The notes beneath the pieces are model-generated. The model had not been told where the DNA came from and made no database searches. It saw nothing but the letters and a program-made list of their open reading frames with translations. A stretch of DNA of 64,000 nt, taken from positions 17,347,970 through 17,411,969 of the forward strand of contig OY755186.1 of NCBI GenBank assembly GCA_963576735.1, written 5' to 3'. The position numbers were made by a program, and so were the translations under genes. Every line of letters starts with the position of its first letter. Position 1 is the first letter of the stretch. Origin of the DNA: Bedellia somnulentella. Lineage: Eukaryota; Arthropoda; Insecta; Lepidoptera; Bedelliidae. Positions 44,026 to 55,430 of this stretch are shown piece by piece.

Positions 44026-44270
44026 CATACATACATATACTCACGGCTATAAATCCCTAGAAGGGGTAGCCAGAGCTAAAGAACTAGAAGTTTCTCAGCT
44101 ACTTTTGGAAAGTTGAGTGGGGAAAAGATGACAAAATAAAGGATGTTGGTGATGGGTCTCCAACCGCATCGCCCAAAAATCCCTTTAAAGCCCCAATACC
44201 GTTAGTCGCCTCTTACGTACACCCACCGGCAGAAATGGGGTAGTGTTATTCTAAGCCGACACTACACAGC
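44026..44270 (-). mobile_element. SINE A copy
   Basis: Tail ACATACATACATATACTCAC at left, head GACACTACACAGC at right. Just upstream, 43945-44020 (GACGTTTGTCAGGTTCGTAC) is a faint RTE D remnant. Confidence 0.9.
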
Positions 44271-45103
44271 ATATATATACACTAATGTACGTAAGTTATT
44301 TTTCCCTATAAAACCCCCATTAATAGCTATATCGTCATTTTTATATAAATAATTCAATAACTTAGCAAAGTTTAAGCGAGCGCTCATGTAACGTGGCAGA
44401 AGTTACCAAACAAGATATTCGCAGCGGTTCCATTTAGTGATGTACCACACATTTGAGGTTATGGAATAACGGAATAAATTACGTTTCGTGTTCCAAATTG
44501 CTGACTTGTGTTAGGCTGCGTAGTGATGGGATGGGCTGTGAGTGATTTATTCTTGTTGTCGATAAATGTTTGAATAGTATCATTTTCATAGGAAAATTGT
44601 ACTTATTTGGTTGTATCTATGGTAAGACAATATTATTATAAGATATTATTTTTATCAATAAAGTTATTATTTATATATTTCTTTATTTATTATTAGTGTT
44701 AAAAAGTGATAAATATCATGGAGATAACATCGCTTTGATCATAAGCTAAGTTAAAATGTTTCTGTTCGTACATTGTGAGTCAATTAAATTTAAATTGTTT
44801 GAATGTTTTACTTATTAATACACTGAGATGTGTGGTCGCTAACATGGAACTGACAGGTTATATTCATACTATTACAGTGCAAGTCATTTGAATTGGTTTT
44901 TTTAATGCTTTGATTATTATGTTGTGATGTCTTAGAATTAATTAAATGCTTTAGTTACTTGCGACGGATTATGACCTCAGTACAAATAATTAAAAAAGAT
45001 ATCTCATTTTGTCTTATCGAATATTTTTTGGTAGTAGATTTGTTTTTGTAATTATTTAGATATTTCTTTGTCAAAGTTTTTAAAATATAATAAAATTATC
45101 CAG
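44271..45103. other. Unassigned region
   Basis: 44813-44856 (CTGAGATGTGTGGTCGCTAA, CATGGAACTGACAG) resembles 46566-46605. Otherwise nothing recognised. Confidence 0.4.
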
Positions 45104-45462
45104 CCACCCACGTTTTGCTTGGACAGTGTACTTACGTGATAGGGGGCAGACCTATCGCCGTTTTGTACGAATACGCTGTCACATTTGTCACCGTTAACAA
45201 CCATGATAAATTAACCACACATATGTCTTTAGAAAAGACAAATTGGTGTAGGCCCGATTCGGGATTAGAACACTAGTCGTTTGCACGACAACCGGTGGTG
45301 TTCCACCCATTGAGCTATCACGTCGTCACTATCACTTATACCACTATACGTGATACTATACTATACGTATCACTTTACGTGGGTACTCTGGACACCAGGT
45401 GACAAAGTCACGTGATGTTCCGAAGTATTAGTACCTCTACCAACCCCTTCAGGGATTCTTCA
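45104..45462. mobile_element. SINE B copy with inverted 5' part
   Basis: 45104-45328 is the 5' two-thirds in minus orientation (head at right, ATCACGTCGTC). 45377-45462 is the 3' third in plus orientation (CGTGGGTACTCTGGACACCA to CCCCTTCAGGG). The two pieces meet at the same point of the repeat (CGTGGGTAC), separated by a short TATACGTGATAC-rich spacer. Confidence 0.75.
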
Positions 45463-45476
45463 GGTTTTTTGTATTA

Positions 45477-45611
45477 TCTATACTTATAATAAATCTGTAG
45501 AGAGGTCAATTCTGTACATTAAATATATTTTCAAAATAACAATCAGGGGGTGATTAGTGATCGATACTGATGCCAAAAATGTAATCAGTAAAATTTTTGT
45601 CTGTCTGTCTT

Positions 45612-45645
<34 letters not shown>

Positions 45646-46436
45646 GGTTTGTATGTTCCTTATGGAAATAAAAACTACTCGACGGATTTTAACGAAACTT
45701 GGCACAATTATTCTTCATACATCTGGGCAGGTTATAGAATACTTTTCAGCAGAATAGTGAAGAGGAATTTTGGGAAATTTTGGGAAAACGGGAAAAGTTA
45801 CTCCATTTTTTAAGCTTCCGTCGCGTGTGCAGCCTTAATGGTTAAAGTTACATAGAAATCATGTATGATGGAAATATTCCACATTAAATTGTCATTAAAA
45901 TATTGCTGAACAGCATAAGTCTATCTTTTATGGTTGACTCACAATAACACGCGTAACTGCTGATAGCTTAGCAGTTCGGAGCATTCTGACTATATTTGTT
46001 TACTGTTATGTTTATAATACTCTCCTTTATCTCTAATTTCAAATAGTTTATATTATTACCTATTAAATAAAAAAAGAATCATAGAAATCGGTATGGATAC
46101 TCCAAACTTATACATGAAATAAGCCAGCGCGCCGTCGTCGCACGTGAATACTGAATCATGCTATAAGGATTATTTTGTGTAGCAGTTGCGCGGACAAAAG
46201 ATAGCCGGGAGTACGTGTGTGTATGTGTGATGTATGCAAAGTTTGTAACTCTGGCTTATTTTCGGAGATACTGAACCGTTTATAAAAGCGCTTTCACAAT
46301 CTCAAAGCTACACTATTGAGGAGTCCTTTAAGTTGTAATCATTGCGCTAAATTTCACAAAGGGCGAGCAGTGATTGAAAATGCCTCGGATATTTTTAAAA
46401 CTCCGCTACCCGTGCGTAGCTGGGCCGATCTACTAG
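45477..46436 (+). mobile_element. Helitron-like element, copy 2
   Basis: TCTATACTTATAATAAATCT after an A, CTAG before a T. (CTGT)n at about 45598-45645. Shares start, body and end with copy 1, with an unrelated GC-richer stretch near 46120-46240. Confidence 0.75.
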
Positions 46437-46803
46437 TGTTATAATAAAAATACTTGTTAATATATCGATGCAATCCCACCCCTAGATATCGCTACGTCAT
46501 CAAACGCAGCGAAACGGTGCACGTTCCGGCGCTTGTTAGTATCCACCGATACCCGATCACCGACACGCTGAGATGTGCGGTTGTAACTTGGAACTGACGT
46601 GGCCTGTAACGAGATGTAGGCGATTAGTGAGATGCTCGATTGCTACCTTAGGATTGGTAGGTTTTAGTAGGTTTAGGTGCGTGCTGGAAGTACCTTGCAA
46701 AATTAACATAATACACAAACACAGTCTAAAGGCTGTAAATCGCATGACCACTTTGGAAACTGATTGTAAAATAAAGGTAAAAAGCTCCAAAAACTAATTA
46801 TAA
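46437..46803. other. Unassigned sequence
   Basis: The 74-77-codon frames on both strands (46557-46797) have no motif support. Confidence 0.35.
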
Positions 46804-47033
46804 CATAATTTAAATCTTTTTTTTTTTGTTCATGAAAACCTTATGTGGGGACTATTACTAATAAATAAAGGAAAGAAAAATTTCGACACAGGCGTGAATC
46901 GAACCCGCGACCTCGGGTATACGCCCCGACGCTCTGCCAATTGAGCCACCGTGTCAATGGCTGCCAGCGCGAAATTCTTCTATCCTTTATTTCTTTTACA
47001 CGTTTATGTAGTGTTTGCGTTTCCTACCTCCTA
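46804..47033 (-). mobile_element. tRNA-like module C copy, complete
   Basis: Left arm GTTCATGAAAACCTTATG, then AATAAATAAAGGAAAGAAAA. The minus-strand tRNA-like sequence spans about 46884-46955 (GACACAGGCG to CACCGTGTC), then the conserved flank AATGGCTGCCAGCGCGAAAT, TTTACACGTTTATGTAGTG and CCTACCTCC. On its own strand a T-run follows the acceptor, as a Pol III terminator would. Confidence 0.82.
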
Positions 47034-47815
47034 ATTATAACAATTGTAAAATGCATAAAATAAGAATTGACACTTCTATTATACGAGCATGGTGTATTTA
47101 TTAAAGAATCACCTATTCTATCAATATTGTTTTTATTTTAAACTAATTTTATGTATGAGAATACATTTTACACTTCAAAACATGAAGTAGTAGTCCAAAA
47201 CATAAACGTATTTTTTTATGTTAGAAATTTTACGTTTGAATTTTGGTGTTCGATTTTTGTTAAAAATGTTATTCTAAGGGGCTTTGTCATATTTGATAGG
47301 TTTGCAAGAACTTGTCTAAGGGAAATATCGTTTAAAAATCGAAGTTCTAAACGAGCTTCCTGATTGGCTCTTGCATTATACTTTCTTTGACCAATCAGCA
47401 TCACGGTATATCCGATCAAAACCAGAATCCAGTTAGTCCACAAAGAAGTCCATGTAACTTGCTTTCTAAGCGGCTCTTTGAAGATTTGCTGAAAACACGC
47501 TATTAAAAGGAATCTATTGTGTCTGAGAACCCTATCCATTTTTCTTGTGATACTTTTTTTGCTTTTTACATGAGATTCTTCGATATTTAATTCATTTCAA
47601 ATAGCAGTAATGATGTATTAGCAAATGATAACTGTTTTAAAATTGTTCAGTTGGTATTTGGATTGTTATGACGTTAGTTTAGACTATTGAATTATCTTTA
47701 GTGGATCACGCTTTAAATATTAAATTGATCGTGATTTGTGATGCAATTGCTATGAAGTATCATGTATGACTTAAAGAAATAATAAAATAATAAGTCTACA
47801 TTACGAATAAAACAC
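47034..47815. other. Unassigned, includes one possible coding stretch
   Basis: Free of recognised repeats. See the open frame 47216-47539. Confidence 0.4.
47216..47539 (-). CDS. Unrecognised 107-codon open frame, possible membrane segment
   Basis: Begins ATGGATAGGGTTC on the minus strand (start at 47539). It contains a hydrophobic stretch TNWILVLIGYTVMLIG at about residues 35-50 that could span a membrane, followed by a basic/polar tail (QRKYNARANQEARLELRFL). It lies in a repeat-free interval. No family is recognised and splice sites cannot be assigned; an overlapping plus-strand frame (47151-47363) is also open. It may be a host exon or chance. Confidence 0.2.
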   Translation of the reverse strand: MDRVLRHNRFLLIACFQQIFKEPLRKQVTWTSLWTNWILVLIGYTVMLIGQRKYNARANQEARLELRFLNDISLRQVLANLSNMTKPLRITFLTKIEHQNSNVKFLT

Positions 47816-48130
47816 GATAATTTACACCGAATTATCAATCCGGAGGTTCAGGTTCAAGTTCCGTGGGAGAATCTCACAAATTGAATTTGCGATATATAAC
47901 TTAGTTCAATTTCTTAATAACCGAAAATCATGATGATTCCATGCTATGGAGGGCACGATAAAACGTCGGGCCCGGCTACTACCGCGGTAGTATAAATTTA
48001 CTCTGCAACCCTTCATTTGACCAGAGCGCGGTGGACTATGGCCAAATAGCCAGCCTTATTTTTATTCAGGGTTGGGTTGATCCCCCGTTAGGGACTCCAA
48101 AACTCTCACTATGGTAATGATACAAACAAT
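47816..48130 (+). mobile_element. Other tRNA-derived SINE, diverged
   Basis: B-box-like CAGGTTCAAGTTCC near 47847, then GGGCACGATAAAACGTCGGG and CCCGGCTACTACCGCGGTAG, and a CAGGGTTG-type segment at 48066. The layout resembles tRNA-headed insect SINEs with a conserved central domain. Not A, B or C. Confidence 0.5.
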
Positions 48131-48789
48131 TTTCATGAAAAATTGTTCACCTTACACTTTTTACCTGTACATTTCAACCGAAGTTGTATTATATATGTTT
48201 AGTTAAAACTATACTATGAAACCGATAGTCTTAGTACCCCACAGGTGAGCATGTAGGTCACTGACCCAGCTTGTCTTAGATAGAATCGAGTGACGTAGCA
48301 GAGAACGTTAGCTACACATGAACTAAAACGATACATCAAAGTGTTTGCCGCCTTATTTCCCAGTCGACTTCAGAATGCAGTTTGCTGGGAACTAGAAAAT
48401 AGACCACATTTTATATATGAGAAAATTGATTAGGAGAATTGGAAACATTGCGGGAAACGAAAGAATATAGTAAAATGCTTGTGAAAGATGAGATAGTTTT
48501 GTAAATTTTTGTAATGTAATTCAAAATTGAATGGATAAAAAAATACATTAATTTTATAAACATTTTATTTTTACACGTACATACATATACTTACGGCTAT
48601 TTATTTCATTTAATTTATAGTTACGTATACAATTGATTTATATATATACCTACACACATATAACCATAACAGACAATTACGCATATTGAAGAATTAAACT
48701 TGTTAATACGACTGTTTCCTAGTATAATAGAACTGAAAAAGGTACATACCATTACATAAATACTCTTTCAAAATATAAGCGAGCAGACT
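48131..48789. other. Unassigned region
   Basis: 48578-48601 (GTACATACATATACTTACGG) is a lone SINE A tail. Nothing else recognised. Confidence 0.4.
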
Positions 48790-49016
48790 AATTGACATTG
48801 TCCACCGTGGAAGCTGAGTGGGGACAATTTTGAATCCTGAGTCAGGTCTTTTCTTAAGTCAGGTGTTTAGTTTATTTAAGTTAACGGTATAAGAACATAT
48901 CTTGAGGAAAGCTAAAGTCGTGACTATAACATGTCATTCATTTCACGTGATGCAATGAAATATTAGTTCCCAATGTGACCCCTTCAGGAATACATAGCGT
49001 GAACGTTTGAGTTGAA
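48790..49016 (+). mobile_element. SINE B remnant
   Basis: GAATCCTGAGTCAGGTC, TTCACGTGATG and GTGACCCCTTCAGGAATACA, then AGCGTGAACGTTTGAGTTGA; heavily diverged. Confidence 0.55.
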
Positions 49017-49270
49017 AGCTTAAATAAAAAATGCCTTACCTTTCAAACAGTATTGAGACCCCATGACACACAGTTTCTTCTTAAAAATAATGCGCTAACA
49101 AGGGCCTGACATTAGACTGAGTGATGTAGCAGACGGTGAAGGGTTGCCGTGACCGCTGCGGCCGGCCTGAGAGGGTTCCTATGTCGTGTACGGTTTATGA
49201 TGAATGGAGTTTCATTATAAATGAGTCGAGTTCCTCAATTGTTACGATGGAGGAAAATGTGGGATGTAAT
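49017..49270. other. Unassigned sequence
   Basis: GC-richer stretch at 49130-49195. No gene recognised. Confidence 0.4.
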
Positions 49271-49425
49271 TTGAATGTTTTTGTTCATGAAAACCTCACG
49301 TGGGGATAATTACCAATAAATAACGAATAAATAAAAAATCTAAATTTCGACACAGGCGGGATTCGCACCCGCGACCTCGGGTATACGCCCCCGTCGCTCT
49401 GCCAATTGAGCTACCGTGTCAATGT
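49271..49425 (-). mobile_element. tRNA-like module C copy
   Basis: Left arm TTTTTGTTCATGAAAACCTC, then the minus-strand tRNA-like sequence at about 49350-49422. It stops just after CACCGTGTC-equivalent TACCGTGTCAATG; the spacer on that side is missing. Confidence 0.8.
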
Positions 49426-49469
49426 GTTTCTCCCATCTAACCGTCTCTTAACTACGTTTCAATAATGGT

Positions 49470-49745
49470 ATCACACACGTTTACAAATACCAGGCTAACA
49501 TAAAACCAGTAAAGTCAAGTGCCAATCTAAACCTAGGTCACCATCATTCAAACGCATCACTTAGTAAGAGATAAACGTAACACGATTAAAGATACCAGAG
49601 TTTTATGAAAAAAGTAAAGGCAAAACTAAACCTAGTATTTGAAGCAACATCATTCAAACGTATCTTAGCAAGAGATAAACGTAACACGATTGGAGATACC
49701 AGGGTATCATGAAAACGGCGAAGGCTAGTGCAAAGCCGACCACAT
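49470..49745. repeat. Short diverged tandem repeat, period about 106 bp
   Basis: CATCATTCAAACG at 49542 and 49648, AGAGATAAACGTAACACGAT in both units, and AACCTAG at about 49530 and 49630. A partial third unit lies at the left (ATACCAGGCTAACAT). Confidence 0.75.
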
Positions 49746-50974
49746 CGTTTGTCAGCGAGTCAACACGAGCGGCGGCGGCGGCGGACGTAACAGTAAAACT
49801 TGGCAGCCATCTTGATAACTCGCGTGGAAGAGATGGAATGCGTGGAAGAGTGGAAGAGTGAGCTGACCATTTAGGGCTGGGCTAGGGAACAAGAGATTAT
49901 GAGAAGATATTAAATTTGATACGGTTTGAACATTTAATGTTACCAATCACGTATCTTAAGCTAAGCAATGATTTTTTTACTCTATCCGTTTAATTGGTAT
50001 GTTTTAAATATTTTTTTAATAAACCGTTACCATTGTTAAGTTTCATTTAAAATTTTAAGAAAAAACAATTTGTAGCATACCTAAATCAGTGACCCTAAAA
50101 TTTATCGTCTATATTTACAAATTTTTAACAAAAAAAATTTATTTCACATTTTCTTTTTGATTATTTATACAGTAAAGTAATTGGTAACTTCTATTAAAAA
50201 ATCAGAAACAAAATAATATTAAAAACACTTTCATAGCCCCAATCCCTAAGGGACTTCCCTTTTATTTATCTTAGACAGTGGAGAGCAGTAGAGCAGTGTA
50301 CACTCGTGCACACCTACAATATTTTTATCTGGCAGTATTTGTTACTGTCTCCGCAGTAAACGCTCCTATATCGCGCTATGAAATTTATGTGCAAGTGTAC
50401 CTTGTTTGAACGGAAAAGTAGAAATAAAAAAGAATTGATGTTCCTGTTTTGTTTTTCTGTACAAGTTATTTATTAAGTTAAGTTCAGTTAAATTACACGA
50501 ACTAAAGCAAGAATATTTGGATTTTTAATAAGTAAATAATTTTTGAGCACAGCAGAACCTCATTACTACCAATAAGTGTCTCTGAGGCAACTAAGTGAAA
50601 TAGATTTTTAATTGATTTGCCACTAAAATGTCAAATTTCGAAGGTCATGACCAAAATATTTTATCATTTATTACTTCCGCCATTTTCAAATATAGCTTAA
50701 ATTTCTTTAATACTCTGTGACCACAGCATTTTTATTTTATAGCCTAAGGCTATAGAGCTTGGAATATATAAAGTTGGCAAAGCAATAAATAACAATTGTA
50801 AAACTTTTTAGTATAGATAGAAGACAAAGACAATAAACATTAAGTACCAATGCAGTTTCTTAGGGAATCGAGTAATAAAAGACTTATTTTTATTTCGTGT
50901 ATGGTAACATCATTAGACGATGACCACGGAGGACACATTTAAGGTAGTTCAATAAAAAATGGCTGGCATCCGAA
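49746..50974. other. Unassigned region
   Basis: (GCG)n at 49769-49783, then AT-rich sequence. Nothing recognised. Confidence 0.4.
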
Positions 50975-51162
50975 GTATAAATCCCTTTACGGGGTAGCCA
51001 GAGCTTTGGAAATTCCTCAGCCACTTTTGGAAGTTGATTGGCGAAAAGATGATAATAATAAAGGTTTTTGGTGACGGGTCTCCAACCACATCGCCCAAAA
51101 AACACTTAAAAAGCCCCTATACCCTTAGTCGCCTCTTACAATCACCCACGGGTAGAACTGCA
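50975..51162 (-). mobile_element. SINE A copy, both ends truncated
   Basis: ATAAATCCCTTTACGGGGTA at left to CACCCACGGGTAGAACTG at right. Confidence 0.82.
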
Positions 51163-51182
51163 AATTACATCCGAAGTATTTA

Positions 51183-51316
51183 AAAATTTAAGAGCATGTA
51201 TGAAGAAAAATAGGAAAAAAGCTTAAGGGGTTAGTGAGAATCATACAAAGTGACAATCTATAGTCTCTACCTCCCCAATGAAAACGAATGGTGAAAGAAT
51301 AATTATGTATGTTATT
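51183..51316 (+). mobile_element. RTE-type LINE D 3' fragment, diverged
   Basis: AAGAGCATGTATGAAGAAAA, TATAGTCTCTACCTCCCCAA and GGTGAAAGAATAATTATGTA. Confidence 0.65.
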
Positions 51317-51327
51317 TTGTAAACCTT

Positions 51328-51467
51328 ACGCCCGATTTTTGAATTGAGTATTCCAGCTGAAAACAACTTAAGTATCGTTCAATCGCATTGAAATCTTAAC
51401 AACTGAATGAGACAAAACGATACTTAAGTCGATCTCAGCTTGAATACTCAATTCAGAAATCGGGCGT
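51328..51467. mobile_element. Fold-back MITE-like element, copy 1
   Basis: 140-bp near-palindrome: ACGCCCGATTTTTGAATTG at left and CAATTCAGAAATCGGGCGT at right, with AACTTAAGTATCGTT/AACGATACTTAAGT pairing further in. The loop region contains TTGAAATCTTAACAACTGAA. TTA flanks both ends of the CGCCCG/CGGGCG core. Confidence 0.82.
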
Positions 51468-52079
51468 TAGCCGCTTAGTGTCAATTTAGAAGCACAAAAT
51501 TCATTCATTTGTTTAGGCACGAAAGTATCGCAAAAACAACGATCATAATGACGTGAGTGTTGTTATAATTGTCATTAGATTATTCTTCCAGGAAAAAATG
51601 ATAACTTTGTGTCATTTCATCAAGGTCCATAATATAAAATTATAATGCATTCTTTTTGTTCATATTGATAATTTTGTAGTAATTATTTTGTTGTTAATAT
51701 TTATTTTATTTTTCAACCATGAATGATCAATGAGTGTCTGTTAATCAGTTTCAAAGGTTTTTTAACTTTTCAATATTTTTTTTCTTCTCACTGAACGTTG
51801 GCAAAGTTACTGTGTTAAAACACGGTCAAAGGCCATTGAAGAAAAAAATTGAATTGATAACTTTAAAATAGACTTATAGCTTTAAAAACTTAGTGAACTG
51901 CGCAGACGGGGGAGGGAACAATGGATTTGTGTAAACCTAAATTCATAATGTGTATCTTTGCCGCCTACATGCTATTACATGGAATGGAGCGGATCAAAGT
52001 TTGGATATATCGTTTTTTTTCTATTGTTTAGTATCACGAAACAGCTGTATGTTTTACTTGAAATAAGACGTCAGAATAC
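51468..52079. other. Unassigned AT-rich sequence
   Basis: Nothing recognised. Confidence 0.4.
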
Positions 52080-52320
52080 ATACATATATTTTAAGCAAGG
52101 AACATATTTCAGACACGTAGGCAACAAATCAAATAAATCCTCAAACGTGGTAGCCATCCTTCAGAATAAGAAGTTGTCAGCCACTTCTGGATGTAGAGTG
52201 GGCAAAAGATTATATGGTATCGGATATGGGTCATCTAAAATATCACTTAAATAGTCCCCAACAAGACTAGCAGGACACCCATATGGAAAGAAACGGTCAT
52301 AGCAATTTTAGAGCCTTAAT
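52080..52320 (-). mobile_element. SINE A remnant, strongly diverged
   Basis: TGGTAGCCATCCTTCAGAAT, CAGCCACTTCTGG and GAGTGGGCAAAAGATT keep the SINE A order but with many changes. The 98-codon frame through it is not a gene. Confidence 0.6.
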
Positions 52321-52714
52321 CTATAACTACGAGTAATTCAAATTTCACACTCAACCCCAAATGCATAGATTCATATTTTATTCCCCACAACGAAAACATA
52401 GCTGGGACTACGAATAAGAATCGCGAAGTGAATCCCCTGATTTATGGTAATCCGTTTTCATATCACCGCTGTCGGCTCTGACGTCACTTTTCACAAACTA
52501 TTGTTGTTACCCTTCTTTGTATCCGAAACTGACAGATGGTCGGCATGGAATAGGATGCACAGTGAAAAAACTACAAGATTTCACGAATAATATAAAGACA
52601 AATATTTTAATTATTCTAAAATTTATTAGGATACGCAACATACTGCGAAACATATGAAAGACCATTTTTCACTTTCAGATACTTGTAATAGCAATAATTA
52701 AGTTGATACAGACA
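52321..52714. other. Unassigned sequence
   Basis: Nothing recognised. Confidence 0.4.
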
Positions 52715-52835
52715 TATTTATTTATTTGAACACTTTATTGCATACAGAATAGAGTTTTTACAAAAGTAAAGAACATTAAAACTTAGTACACAAAGGCGGA
52801 CTTATCCCCTTACGCGATTTCTTCCACATATATTG
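52715..52835 (-). mobile_element. 3' end of another non-LTR element
   Basis: On the minus strand it ends CAATAAAGTGTTCAAATAAA plus an ATAAATA-type tail, preceded by the stretch with CAAAGGCGGACTT on the plus strand. This pattern is common at insect LINE 3' ends. No coding part remains. Confidence 0.55.
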
Positions 52836-52919
52836 CCTTAAACATATAATTTTCTTCTCAATATGAATCCATCAATATTTTCACACAAATCGTTCCTATT
52901 ATATTGCATTAAAGTCATT

Positions 52920-53167
52920 GCTGTGTTGTGTCGGCTTAGAATAGCACTACCCCATTTCTTCCGGTGGGTGTACGTAAGAGGCGACTAACGGTATTGGGGC
53001 TTTGAAGGGATTTTTGGGCGATGCGGTTGGAGACCCATCACCAACAACCTTTATTTTACCATCTTTTCCCCACTCAACTTCCAAAAGTGGCTGAGGAATT
53101 TCTAATTCCTTAGCTCTGGCTACCCCTTCTAGGATAGGGATTTACAGCCGTGAGTATATGTATGTAA
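52920..53167 (+). mobile_element. SINE A copy
   Basis: Full length, with a small duplication GGATAGGGA in the terminal hairpin. Confidence 0.9.
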
Positions 53168-53246
53168 AGTCAAATAAAGAATGAAAATAATATTTTAATA
53201 ATCCTTTTGTCATATATTCGGATTGTTTTTGTTTCGTTGTAATATA

Positions 53247-53405
53247 ACATACATACATATACTCACGGCTATAAATGCCTGGAAGGGGTAGCCAGAGCTT
53301 AAGACTTACATTTTTCTCATCCACTTTTAGAAGTCGATTGGTAAGATAGTAAACCAAAAGTTGTTGGTGATAGGTCTCCAACCACAATGCCAATAAATCA
53401 CTTTC
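53247..53405 (-). mobile_element. SINE A copy, 5'-truncated
   Basis: Tail and hairpin at left; ends near CCACAATGCCAATAAATCAC. Confidence 0.8.
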
Positions 53406-53589
53406 CGTATACAGCTTTTTATATTTGAAATAACCGTACTCAATAAATGATAGAAGGTTTTACTAAGTGACAGAAGGGAAGTTTCAAGATCTTACTTGAT
53501 ATTTTCTTTTCTTTTTCTTCTCAATTTATATTATTATGTAAACTAAAAGATTTATGAAAATCCCTATTAAGTCTTTTTCCTGCCTGTAC

Positions 53590-53803
53590 TACGTTTTATT
53601 ATGTTGATGTTGATGTATGTAGCATAGTTTGTCTGTCCGAAGTTTATCTATCCCATTTATACTAATTTCTGTTTTTATTTATTCCGTAATAGTTGTATAC
53701 TTGAAAATATTGGTGAAGATTTATAATTGGCACACGAATATTTATGTAGTAGTTTATAAGTTATATTATGCTGTTGGTCTTCTAAATAAAATAAAATAAA
53801 ATA
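53590..53803 (+). mobile_element. Non-LTR element 3' end with (AAATA)n tail
   Basis: ATGCTGTTGGTCTTCTAAAT leads into AAATAAAATAAAATAAAAT at about 53787-53803. No coding part seen. Confidence 0.45.
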
Positions 53804-53884
53804 ACATTTCATCTGCCTGATTTAGATAAGAAAGGAAATAACAAAAGCAAGTCAAATAAAGAAGCAATCCTTCCATAACCATTT

Positions 53885-54699
53885 TAACTCCTTGTACCCT
53901 TGGTCACCGCATACGACACTCACTACAAGACACGTTAGTATTATTCAAAGCCACACACTATGCAAAATCTGATATAAGCAAACCTGAAAGAGTTAGCTTA
54001 CTGTTCTCACACATAGCAACATGGCGGCCGATAGAACCGTCAATATGTAGAGTTATGCGGGTCGCGGGTAGTTTCAGAAACTGCGCTCGGACAGACAGAC
54101 ACACATTTACACTATTGATTGGTGGTTTAAGCTGTGTGGCTAACTTGCATTATACAATGTCATTTTTAACTGATATGACCTTGGAAAATATAGGTATCAT
54201 TTGTTATACCAATAATCGTTGCATTGGCTCCAAGTTAGCTTTGTTAGATGGATGCATGCTAGCTCGAAAAAATATTGTGTGGAACGTTAACCGAAATTCA
54301 AATAACATACTAGAACTATCAGATTGAGAAACGTTGTCACGTATCATATTGTCTTCAAGATAATTTTGGGTGATTATAATTAATATATATAGTTCAGCTA
54401 TTCATCATACCTTTTTAATAAGGTCAACCTATAGATTATAGAATTTGATACACATTAACAAAAAATCGAATCAATGACGAACACCATTACAGATTGCCAG
54501 GGCAAACGCAATTATAGAACTTCAAAATTATAAATATTTAAGGCACTCTTGTAAATTACGAGAGAATTTAAATATAGCCTGATTGGTCATTACCAACAAT
54601 TGATTGGTGTCCACAATAACTTAAAACACCAAAGTAAGTCACTTCGTACCAAATCTAGACTCATACGAAAAATAGATTAATTATATTCTAAGTGTAATC
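53885..54699. other. Unassigned, with faint SINE A remnant
   Basis: 53885-53965 (TGTACCCTTGGTCACCGCAT, ACGACACTCACTACAAG, GTTAGTATTATTCAAAGCC) looks like the minus-strand head half of SINE A. The 90-codon frame 54055-54327 has no motif. Confidence 0.4.
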
Positions 54700-54850
54700 A
54701 AGCTTTTGGTTCTCCTTCGGGGAGGCAGAGCCTATCGATTATCATTTTGTGCGATCCTGAAACACCTCTTCAATTATATTCACAATGATTTTTTCATATT
54801 TGTCGTTTTAGTGTACAAATTAGGCGGCTGCCTACTATGTACACTCTCTA
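54700..54850 (-). mobile_element. RTE-type LINE D 3' fragment, diverged
   Basis: GGTTCTCCTTCGGGGAGGCA and GCCTATCGATTATCATTTTG at left, truncated at right. Confidence 0.65.
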
Positions 54851-55071
54851 TTATATATAATTGTTTCTACAGTGTTTCAATGTTTTTCCTTATTAATAAA
54901 CATACCTAAGATAAAGTAATCTTTCGAAGTTAATGCAATGTTCATGTTTTAATTTATTTACTTATATTCTTTTGTTGTTTTTGTCTACCACTATGTTTTT
55001 TTTTTCATTATGTTGTGTATTTTCCTATGCACTGAATAAAGTTTTTTCTTTCTTTCCTTATTTTTCATATA
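54851..55071 (+). other. T-rich sequence, possible retroelement 3' end
   Basis: CACTGAATAAAGTTTTTTC at 55029 followed by TTTCTTTCC resembles a polyadenylation-signal-bearing 3' end. Nothing coding. Confidence 0.3.
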
Positions 55072-55430
55072 AACATAAACATAAACGTTCACGCCGAATA
55101 TCCCCGAAGGGGTTGGCAGAGGTACTAATACTTCTGAACATCACGGGACTTTGTCACCTAGTGTTCAGAGTACCCACGTTTTGCATGGACAGTGTACTCA
55201 CGTGATAGGGGGCAGGCCTATCGCCGTTTTGTACGAATACACTGTCACATGACTAAGTACAACTCAGCCATGTGGGTTTCCTCACGATGTTTTCTCTCAC
55301 CGTTAACAACCATGATAAATTAACCACACATATGTCTTTAGAAAAGACAAATTGGTGTAGGCCCGACCCAGGATTTGAACACTAGTCGTTTGCACGATAA
55401 CCGAGTGTTCTACCCACTGGGCTATCATGA
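55072..55430 (-). mobile_element. SINE B copy, head type 2
   Basis: Full length: ACATAAACGTTCACGCC and CCCCGAAGGGG at left, head ACTGGGCTATCA at right. Right flank repeats GATAGCCCAGTGATAGCCCA. Confidence 0.9.
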
